DNA of 34,011 nucleotides, taken from positions 1 to 34,011 of the IMG/VR virus record IMGVR_UViG_3300031857_000719. One strand, written 5' to 3'. The position numbers and the translations under genes were made by a program. A model generated the notes under the pieces. The model was not told the origin of the DNA, did not search any database, and was given only the letters and a program-made list of their open reading frames with translations. The DNA is from a virus. Positions 28,619 through 34,011 of the stretch are shown here, in pieces; the first letter of the stretch is position 1, and the number at the start of each line of letters is the position of its first letter.

Positions 28619-28968
28619 GGCCGATCCTTCGTTGAAAATTTCTCCAGCGCGGCGCGGGCCTCTGCTACCGCGAAATGAATCGGCATTCCCGTGCCGTTGT
28701 ACGCGCGAATGAGATTGTCGATTGCCTTGCGGTACTCGGTGAGTTCGGTGCGGAGGGACGCGGCGCGTTCCTCCCATGCGTCGTTCAGTTCGCGGATGGC
28801 GTTCTTCGCGTACTCGCAGGCGTCGCGGAGTCGGTCCCGCTCTTCGAGTATCGGGCGGAGGCGGGCGTTGGTGAGGTTCACGAGCGTGTGGACCATCACC
28901 TCATCGAGAACGGTGCCGGTGACTGGCCGGAAATGCTCCGCCGTGAACAGCTCGCTCTTCTCGCTCAT
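28615..28968 (-). CDS. Coiled-coil accessory protein
   Basis: A 117-residue protein, nearly all helical, with a long coiled coil (LEERDRLRDACEYAKNAIRE, then ELTEYRKAIDNLIRAYNG). The ATG overlaps the preceding stop (ATGA) and its own stop overlaps the next GTG. No family is recognised; Ead/Ea22-like helices are similar in character. Confidence 0.62.
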   Translation of the reverse strand: MSEKSELFTAEHFRPVTGTVLDEVMVHTLVNLTNARLRPILEERDRLRDACEYAKNAIRELNDAWEERAASLRTELTEYRKAIDNLIRAYNGTGMPIHFAVAEARAALEKFSTKDRP

Positions 28969-29300
28969 GGCAGCGCCTCGATTTCTTTCTTCGCGGTTTC
29001 GAAGGCGGCGAGCGCCCTTCTGACCGCTGTGAAGCCGTCGAGATTGAGGTCATCGTGCCAAGCCTTTATCTCTTCCAACGCCGGCCACAGCGCGAGAAGG
29101 GCGCGAGCCATTGCGGGGGCGGACTTTTCGAGTGTTTCAAGCGCCGGGAGGATGTCTTCTGTGCATCCGAACACAAAGCGAAACGTTGGCACCGAAGGCA
29201 CATCGCGAACAGCCGCACGAATAGTGTGCAGGCCGCTCAGCGGAGTAACCTTCTTCTCCGCCAGCTCCACCACGCGCTGTAACCGTTCAATCGGCGTCAC
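28965..29300 (-). CDS. Helical accessory protein
   Basis: A 111-residue protein with an N-terminal helix (IERLQRVVELAEKKVTPLSG) and a C-terminal helical part (SAPAMARALLALWPALEEIK, then AFETAKKEIEAL). Central FRFVFGCTEDILPA may be a strand-turn. GTG start in a GTGA overlap with the tiny upstream gene; AGGAGG lies upstream inside that gene. Function unknown. Confidence 0.6.
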   Translation of the reverse strand: MTPIERLQRVVELAEKKVTPLSGLHTIRAAVRDVPSVPTFRFVFGCTEDILPALETLEKSAPAMARALLALWPALEEIKAWHDDLNLDGFTAVRRALAAFETAKKEIEALP

Positions 29301-29374
29301 GGCAGCCTCCTGAGATACCAGCCGGCACCCAGGCCGAGATAGAACCCGGCCATGAAAATTACGGCCATCGTCAC
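29297..29374 (-). CDS. 25-residue membrane peptide
   Basis: A single hydrophobic helix (MAVIFMAGFYLGLGAGWYLR) with a basic end. It starts at a GTG overlapping the upstream stop and ends overlapping the next start, so it forms one link of an unbroken chain of 4-nt overlaps. That arrangement is the main reason to believe it is translated. Confidence 0.5.
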   Translation of the reverse strand: MTMAVIFMAGFYLGLGAGWYLRRLP

Positions 29375-29511
29375 CCCCGCGCCCTCCGCCGTAGCTGCAG
29401 GTAACTCTCGTCGACTTCCGCGACGATGCGCCGATGCCGGCGGAGCTCCACCGCGGCGAAGAGCACGGCCGCGCGCAGGACGCCGGCGGCGAGGACGAGC
29501 AGAGGGATCAC
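29371..29511 (-). CDS. 46-residue membrane protein
   Basis: Starts at the GTG in the GTGA overlap with the upstream gene. One membrane helix (VIPLLVLAAGVLRAAVLFAA) is followed by a basic amphipathic helix (ELRRHRRIVAEVDESYLQLR). Function unknown; may be a small holin-like or envelope protein. Confidence 0.5.
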   Translation of the reverse strand: MIPLLVLAAGVLRAAVLFAAVELRRHRRIVAEVDESYLQLRRRARG

Positions 29512-29699
29512 GCGACTCTCCCCGGCGCCGACGAAACCGCCGTCAGCCGCCGCGCCGGCGGGCAAGGGCGCGGCTCCGCGAAGGCCCACTCGATAACCCA
29601 AACCACGGCGAAAAAGCCCGCCGCGGCGGCAATGAAGGCGACGACGACGAGGCCGAGGATGACGTTGAGCGGGAGGCGGACGACGGCGCGCGCGATCAC
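29508..29699 (-). CDS. 63-residue membrane protein
   Basis: Starts at GTG 29699 in the overlap with the upstream gene. A long hydrophobic segment (LNVILGLVVVAFIAAAAGFF, then AVVWVIEWAF) can span the membrane once or twice, followed by a Pro/Arg-rich tail. Three consecutive membrane microproteins (29297, 29371, 29508) are encoded in a row here. Confidence 0.52.
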   Translation of the reverse strand: MIARAVVRLPLNVILGLVVVAFIAAAAGFFAVVWVIEWAFAEPRPCPPARRLTAVSSAPGRVA

Positions 29700-29965
29700 G
29701 GCGCGGCCCTCACGAGCTTCCGGAACTCCTCGAGGGCTTCGTCGAGAACCCTGGTGTCGTTCTCGCACCCAAGCGTGTCCCGATTTTCCTCGAGGATTGC
29801 TAGGGCAAGGAGGAGCGGTTGCAGGTGCGCGTTGTAAAAGTCCGCTATGAACCGTCCTACGTGCTCCGGCTGCGGACCGAAGCGGAACTCGAGGAGCAAC
29901 TGAGCGTCGCGTGCCAGAAACGGCTTCAACGGATCCGCGTGTTCCATTCGTTGCGCTTCGCTCAC
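29696..29965 (-). CDS. Helical accessory protein
   Basis: An 89-residue protein starting at GTG 29965 in a GTGA overlap. Sequence VSEAQRMEHADPLKPFLARD, then LQPLLLALAILEENRDTLGC and LDEALEEFRKLVRAA; predominantly helical, no membrane segment. The longer upstream reading is Arg-rich and out of character. Function unknown. Confidence 0.55.
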   Translation of the reverse strand: MSEAQRMEHADPLKPFLARDAQLLLEFRFGPQPEHVGRFIADFYNAHLQPLLLALAILEENRDTLGCENDTRVLDEALEEFRKLVRAAP

Positions 29966-30210
29966 GGCTTCGCCTCGAGGCGCGGCGCCGCTTCGAGCGC
30001 GACGGGAGGATGCACGCGGCCCATAACGCCGAGGCGCACCGGGCGGCCGAAGAAGAGAAGAACGCGCTCCCACAGGGTGGGCTTCCAATAGGAGTAGATG
30101 ATGCCTTCGCTACGGGCGACCGGAAGGGGCCGGCACTCGCCCTTCTCGTGGTCCCAGCTTCTCGGCGCTTGGAGCTCAAGGTTCGTTACCTGTGTCCGAA
30201 TCGGCCGCAT
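29962..30210 (-). CDS. First gene of the minus accessory unit, conserved-type small phage protein
   Basis: An 82-residue protein with a strikingly patterned core, SYWKPTLWERVLLFFGRPVR, then LGVMGRVHPPVALE, which I have seen in unnamed small proteins of many phages; no function is known. GGTAGG sits directly against the ATG, too close for a normal ribosome site, so the start or a leaderless transcript (TAGAAC six bases before the ATG) is uncertain. Confidence 0.62.
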   Translation of the reverse strand: MRPIRTQVTNLELQAPRSWDHEKGECRPLPVARSEGIIYSYWKPTLWERVLLFFGRPVRLGVMGRVHPPVALEAAPRLEAKP

Positions 30211-30456
30211 CCTACCGTTCTACCGCGCGAGAGATCCCGCGTCGATCCCCTGTCGCGGGCTGGCCACATCGGCAGAGACATCGGCAATAACGCGGCGCGA
30301 TTGTGACAGTGAAAGTACCGCCGGCCGCTACCGGCGCGGCTTTGCCAGAAAGTGGGGTACCGGCTGTTGCGAATCCCCGCATTCATGCTGACGCGACGCA
30401 TCCGTCGATAGAACAGCGAGGGGCTGCGTCACGCGCCCCCGCGTGCGGAGGGCACG
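30211..30456. other. Divergent intergenic region before the terminase operon
   Basis: A 246-bp stretch without a convincing gene. It must hold the promoters of both the minus accessory unit and the late + operon, but no near-consensus sigma-70 promoter is visible, which suits activator-dependent late transcription. A CCCGCG/CGCGGG hairpin lies near 30236-30260. A packaging recognition site could also lie here, as these are often next to the terminase gene. Confidence 0.5.
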
Positions 30457-32013
30457 GTGGCGAAGGGGGAGAAAACAGGGGGCCGCGACTTTCCGCCCGG
30501 CGTCAGCGGGAACCCCGCCGGCCGCCCGCCCGTGTCTGCGGAGCTACTGACCGCACGGCTACTCACCCACGCCGAGGTCCGGCGCATCGCGAACGAGCTC
30601 CTGGAGAAGTCGAAGGAGGAGCTTGCCGAGATCCTCAAAGACCGGCGCACGCCCGCGCGCGTCGCCATCTTCGCGAGGCTTATAAAGTCTGCCATGTGGT
30701 CCGCAGATCCCCGCCGCGTCGCCTTCCTCCTCGACCGCATTGTCGCTGCGAACGAAGCGGCGGGAGCGAGCGTCGCCGCGGCTGGCGCCCCGGAGGGCGA
30801 GAAAACCTTCGAGGCGTTCTGCGAAGCGGCGGGGTACCCAGCACCCTTCCCGAAGCAAGTCGAGATGATGCGCTTCGGGATGGAGGAGACGGTGCCGCGC
30901 TTGCTTCTCGGAGCGCCTGGCTACGGGAAGACCGACTACGTGGTGATTGCCGGCGTCGCCTACGACATCTACCGGAACTACCGCGAGGGACGCCACGCCG
31001 ACAAGGAGACGGCATCCACCACGCTGCTCATGTCGAAGTCGACGGAGCGGAACAAGGCGCTCCTCGGTGAAGTCGCCGAAGCGCTCGCGAAAAACGGTGT
31101 ACCCATCGGCGTGAACAACGCCGCGGCTGTGAGTGTCGCGGGGCTCGCCGGAAAGGAAGCGTCGCTCTCAGCTCTCACGATAAAGGCCGTCTCTCTTCGC
31201 GGCCGTCACCCGCGTCGCGCCGTCATGGAGGACGTCGTCACCGAGGACGACACGAGCGAGGCGACGAGAAAGCTCGTCGAGAAGAAATACTCGGAGCTGA
31301 TGAAACGCACCCAGAACGTTCTCGTCCTGGGACAGCCCGTGCACAAGTTCGACCTCTACGAGACGCTCCGGCCGATTCTGAAAAAGCTCGAGGTGCCGCA
31401 CGGGTCGATTCCCGAGCTCGACTGCGACCTGGAGGCGTTGAAGCTTGCCGGCGTTTCGTGGGAATCGATAAGTGCGAGCTATCACCTCAAAGTCGTCTCC
31501 CACAGCGGCTTTCCTTTCGAGGGCATCCAGCGGCTACCCACTTTTCTCCCCTGTGACTCGGCCACGGCCTTCATCGATCCGAGTTCCATGGGACGGGACA
31601 CGACGGCCCTTTCTTGCTTCAAGGGGCACTTCCACGGGATTGCTGTCGAGGGCCACGCATGGAAGCGCTCGTGGGATCAGTGCCTCGATGAAATGATCCC
31701 AATTCTCGTTCGGAACCGAGTCAAAAAGCTCTGCTTCGAATGCAACGCGTTGGGCGAGCAGCCGGTACTTCTACTGCGCCAGGCGCTGAAGGCTCACGGC
31801 ATTGGCGTCGTGGGAAGGTTCTCGTCAGGCCACAAACACTCTAGGATAATGGCAGCAGCTCCCTACGCCGCGAAAATCTTCATGACCGAAACCTCCAACG
31901 AAGCGTTCAAGACGCAGGTTCGAAAGTACGAGCACGGCTCTGAGCCTGACGACGGCCCCGATTCCATGGCGACCGGCATGGAGTGGATGGGCCTTATCCG
32001 AGGGAAACGCTGA
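30457..32013 (+). CDS. Terminase large subunit with fused DUF5681-like N-terminus
   Basis: A 518-residue packaging motor. Residues 12-30 (FPPGVSGNPAGRPPVSAEL) are the signature of DUF5681, and the following helices to about 100 complete that domain. The ATPase part has Walker A GAPGYGKT (152-159) and a Walker B-like RRAVMEDVVTEDD (253-265). The RNase H-like nuclease part has D374 in FIDPSSMGRDTTAL, E428 in KLCFECNALGEQ and D502 in PDDGPDSMATGMEW. It cuts and pumps DNA into the procapsid. No separate small terminase gene is evident, so the N-terminal domain may do DNA recognition. The GTG has GGAGG five bases upstream. Confidence 0.88.
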   Translation: MAKGEKTGGRDFPPGVSGNPAGRPPVSAELLTARLLTHAEVRRIANELLEKSKEELAEILKDRRTPARVAIFARLIKSAMWSADPRRVAFLLDRIVAANEAAGASVAAAGAPEGEKTFEAFCEAAGYPAPFPKQVEMMRFGMEETVPRLLLGAPGYGKTDYVVIAGVAYDIYRNYREGRHADKETASTTLLMSKSTERNKALLGEVAEALAKNGVPIGVNNAAAVSVAGLAGKEASLSALTIKAVSLRGRHPRRAVMEDVVTEDDTSEATRKLVEKKYSELMKRTQNVLVLGQPVHKFDLYETLRPILKKLEVPHGSIPELDCDLEALKLAGVSWESISASYHLKVVSHSGFPFEGIQRLPTFLPCDSATAFIDPSSMGRDTTALSCFKGHFHGIAVEGHAWKRSWDQCLDEMIPILVRNRVKKLCFECNALGEQPVLLLRQALKAHGIGVVGRFSSGHKHSRIMAAAPYAAKIFMTETSNEAFKTQVRKYEHGSEPDDGPDSMATGMEWMGLIRGKR

Positions 32014-32501
32014 TGCCGACGAAGCACGTCGTCCTTCTCGCCGGTGTCCCAGCGTCGGGGAAGTCGTGGGTGTGCGAGCAGCTGGCCTCGCGCTTCCTCT
32101 ACGTCCCGCACGACGACTTCATGGACGCGCCCGGTGACGCGTACGTGCGCCACATCTTTCACGCCGCGCGCACGCAAGACCGCCCGGTTCTCGCGGAGAC
32201 GCCCTTCTCCGTGTCCAAAATCCGAGAGCCCTTGGAAGCCCATGGCCTCTTCGTGACCGTCGTGTACCTTCGTGAATCGGAGCGCGTGCTCAGAGAGCGC
32301 TGGCACGCGCGCGGGCTTGTGAGCGCGCCCACCATCGCGGGCCACGTGAAGCGGCAAGAGACCTACCGCGTGCGCGCACTCGAAACGGGAGCGTTCATGG
32401 GGACTTCGGCCCAGGTGCTCACGCACTTGCAAAGCCTCGACGTCGGCGCCTTCGATGGTGCGGCGCTCGGGCGCTTGGCGAGCGGAAAGGTGCCGGAGTG
32501 A
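32013..32501 (+). CDS. P-loop kinase (polynucleotide kinase/zeta-toxin-like)
   Basis: A 162-residue protein. Walker A is LAGVPASGKSWVCEQL (residues 11-18 GVPASGKS), followed by YVPHDDFMDAPG (Asp pair expected to bind substrate) and PVLAETPFSVSKIREPLEAH. The lid region is ESERVLRERWHARG. This is the AAA_33-type kinase layout used for nucleotides, polynucleotide 5' ends or, in zeta toxins, UDP-sugars. The substrate cannot be told here. It starts at the ATG overlapping the terminase TGA (TGATG) and is therefore co-expressed with packaging genes, an uncommon neighbour. Confidence 0.72.
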   Translation: MPTKHVVLLAGVPASGKSWVCEQLASRFLYVPHDDFMDAPGDAYVRHIFHAARTQDRPVLAETPFSVSKIREPLEAHGLFVTVVYLRESERVLRERWHARGLVSAPTIAGHVKRQETYRVRALETGAFMGTSAQVLTHLQSLDVGAFDGAALGRLASGKVPE

Positions 32502-32653
32502 GCGAGGACATGGACATGCCGTGCTATTGCGACTGCGGCGAGTGGTTCGATCTTCACGACGGCAACGGCTGCCGCCGGTGCTCGAAAGTCTTCTGCACCA
32601 GCTGCGTCGCTGAGCCTCACGGCGTCTGCGCGAAGTGCCAGGGGGAAGTATGA
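32498..32653 (+). CDS. Zinc-finger microprotein between kinase and portal
   Basis: A 51-residue protein with about ten Cys: MPCYCDCGEWFDLHDGNGCR, then RCSKVFCTSCVAEPHGVC and AKCQGE. The spacing of CxC, CxxC and final CxxC pairs, with a His, resembles a RING/FYVE-like double zinc knuckle. It starts at GTG 32498 overlapping the kinase stop (GTGA) and ends overlapping the portal start (ATGA). Its location in a structural operon suggests a role in capsid or packaging assembly, which is inference. Confidence 0.65.
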   Translation: MSEDMDMPCYCDCGEWFDLHDGNGCRRCSKVFCTSCVAEPHGVCAKCQGEV

Positions 32654-33738
32654 ACCTCTTCTCGTTCTTCAGCGGCGCGGCCACGAGCGGCGACACGGAG
32701 CTGCCGGAGCTTTTCCCGCTCGCCATTCGGGCCGAAGCCTTCACCGGCGGGGACATCTTCACGACGTATCTGAAGATCCTCACCGACACGATGGAGCGAA
32801 CGCACGGGTTGCCGAAGGAATTGGAGCCGCTCCTCTGGGACAACTGCGTGCAGTCGGAGGCCGGCGAAGGGCTCGTGACGATGCTCGCGCGCGCGATGAG
32901 CGAGATGAGCGACCTCTTCGTCGTGTACCTACCCTCCGTCCAGGTCCTCCGTCACGCGACACGGGACGAGGAAGCGAAGATTCGCGCGGACTACAAAGAG
33001 TCGGGTGAGAGTTCGACGGGAGTCTGGATTTCTTTCAAGGGCTACCGGCGCACGGAGATGCTGCGGGTCTACTCGGCGCTCGAGTACTGCGTTCTGTCGT
33101 CACTCAATAAGTCCATGAACCTCGCGAAATCCGTTCAGGTGAAAATTCACGGCCTTCGCACCGACGTCGCGCTTTCGGACGTCACCATCGCCGCGGCTCA
33201 AGGCAAGGCCGTCGCGGGAGCGCTCTCCCGCGGGCGCGACGTGATGCTGGACAGCCAAGACGACGTCGTCGTGCCGACGGTGGACATGTCGCCTACGGAG
33301 AAGGCGATGGCGTTTCTGGACGCGAAGAAATCTTTCATCCTCTCGCTCCCGATGAGCTGGATTGCGGGCGAGCAGACCGCCGGCATCGGCTCCACCGGCG
33401 AAGCGGACATGCGCGCCGTCGAGCGCGGGCTGAAGCAGTACTGGGTATCCATCGTTCGCCCGGCACTCCAAAAGGTCTTCGGCGCCGAGACGAAGTTCAA
33501 GTCGCAAGACACGCGGCAAATCGCTTCCGCCTTGGAGGCCTTGAAGACCTTCGACCTCGTCTCCGATGATATCCTCCCGCGCGAGATGAAGATTCAGATC
33601 GTAGCCCGCATGTTCGACGTCGATCCCCAGGAGCTCGCCGCGATGCGCGAGGCGCAGGCGAAGCTCGCGCCGCCGGCGGCCCCGCCCGATCCCGGGCAGC
33701 GGCTCATCGAGGGCCTTCTCCACCAGGTGCGCGGGTGA
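32650..33738 (+). CDS. Portal protein
   Basis: A 363-residue protein in the position of the portal, between terminase and minor head genes. It has SWIAGEQTAGIGSTGEADMR, then AVERGLKQYWVSIVRPALQK (the portal-type wing/stem pattern seen in DUF1073-like portals), a Lys/Gly-rich early half with VQVKIHGLRTD, and a helical C-terminus with Pro-rich end. The portal dodecamer forms the DNA channel and the neck binding site. The ATG at 32650 overlaps the previous stop; an upstream in-frame ATG is inside the previous gene. Confidence 0.78.
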   Translation: MNLFSFFSGAATSGDTELPELFPLAIRAEAFTGGDIFTTYLKILTDTMERTHGLPKELEPLLWDNCVQSEAGEGLVTMLARAMSEMSDLFVVYLPSVQVLRHATRDEEAKIRADYKESGESSTGVWISFKGYRRTEMLRVYSALEYCVLSSLNKSMNLAKSVQVKIHGLRTDVALSDVTIAAAQGKAVAGALSRGRDVMLDSQDDVVVPTVDMSPTEKAMAFLDAKKSFILSLPMSWIAGEQTAGIGSTGEADMRAVERGLKQYWVSIVRPALQKVFGAETKFKSQDTRQIASALEALKTFDLVSDDILPREMKIQIVARMFDVDPQELAAMREAQAKLAPPAAPPDPGQRLIEGLLHQVRG

Positions 33739-33745
33739 GTACACG

Positions 33746-34011
33746 GTGAGCATCCGCTACCACCCGGCGGAGTTCCTGGCGCGTGCCGCACCGGAGCGCG
33801 TCATCGAGAAGCTCGTCACCGAGCGTCTGACCGTGAGCCGCGCCGCCGTCTCCATGCTCACGCGCTCGGGGTTGCTATCGAGATCCCGCCTTGAGACGAT
33901 AGCGCTCAGAGTGGCGAAGACCTACCGGGAAAAGTTACGAGAGGGCCTGGCGGAAGGCCTCTCCAGGCCCGAAGCGCTCTCGGATGCGACGAACGAGAAC
34001 CGGCTTCTCGT
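33746..34011 (+). CDS. Minor head protein, 5' part (continues at base 2)
   Basis: The reading frame begins at GTG 33746, 7 bp after the portal stop (MSIRYHPAEFLARAAPERVI, then EKLVTERLTVSRAAVSML), and runs to the end of the window, continuing in the same phase at base 2 and ending at 403. The N-terminal part is helical, as in F-like head morphogenesis proteins. The joined product is about 171 residues. Confidence 0.8.
   Translation, partial: MSIRYHPAEFLARAAPERVIEKLVTERLTVSRAAVSMLTRSGLLSRSRLETIALRVAKTYREKLREGLAEGLSRPEALSDATNENRLL
33859..34011. repeat. Terminal direct repeat, right copy
   Basis: Copy of bases 1-153 with three synonymous differences at 33985, 33988 and 34003. Removing one copy gives a circular unit of 33,858 bp. 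Confidence 0.92.

Overview
The window is one GC-rich temperate phage genome, essentially complete. Bases 1-153 and 33859-34011 are the same sequence with three mismatches, and the minor-head gene that runs off the right end continues in frame from base 2. The natural molecule is therefore circular or circularly permuted, with a unit of about 33,858 bp. Tail sheath, tail tube, tape measure, gp25-like and J-like baseplate genes make it a contractile-tailed (myovirus-type) phage with a short tail. A predicted outer-membrane lipoprotein, spanin-like lysis proteins and Sec-type signal peptides point to a Gram-negative host. Frequent GTG starts and GC-rich third positions fit a high-GC bacterium. 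I cannot name the host or a phage genus from the sequence alone.

Layout. (1) 30.46-34.01 kb joined to 0-15.2 kb, all on +: packaging, head and tail genes. The order is terminase (with a fused DUF5681-like N-terminus), P-loop kinase, zinc microprotein, portal, minor head protein, scaffold-like protein, a structured RNA plus terminator, two decoration-like paralogues, HeH protein, major capsid, terminator, connector and tail-completion genes, a fibre protein with a signal peptide, sheath, tube, tail chaperone with a -1 frameshift, tape measure, baseplate genes including a glycine-rich adhesin, and a second fibre-like protein with a signal peptide and a C-terminal membrane anchor. (2) 15.2-17.4 kb: a minus-strand lipoprotein, then a plasmid-like replication module. 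It has paired DnaA boxes, a possible antisense RNA in the leader of a putative initiator gene, and four 17-bp GATC-containing iterons beside another DnaA box. (3) 17.4-20.3 kb: regulators, attP (the 3' half of a tRNA-Val(GAC) gene) and a tyrosine integrase with substituted catalytic positions. (4) 20.3-22.4 kb, +: an early operon with a near-consensus promoter and a YqaJ-type exonuclease. (5) 24.0-22.4 kb, minus: a lysis cassette of holin-like and spanin-like membrane proteins and a DUF5675 protein. (6) 24.1-27.7 kb, +: serine recombinase, a BrnT/CopG-type toxin-antitoxin pair and zinc-ribbon microproteins. (7) 30.2-27.7 kb, minus: ten small accessory genes, the first nine linked by eight consecutive 4-nt overlaps.

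How it fits together: the integrase and attP allow lysogeny in a tRNA-Val gene. The iteron/DnaA origin with its putative initiator, the serine recombinase and the toxin-antitoxin pair are parts normally used for plasmid replication, multimer resolution and maintenance. No phage polymerase, helicase or primase is visible, so replication probably relies on host enzymes recruited to the iteron origin. The strongest leads for something undescribed are the iteron/antisense-RNA replicon, the three-way-junction RNA in the head operon, the two fibre proteins with secretion signals (one also membrane anchored), a domain shared by sheath and baseplate proteins, and a set of apparently leaderless promoters.
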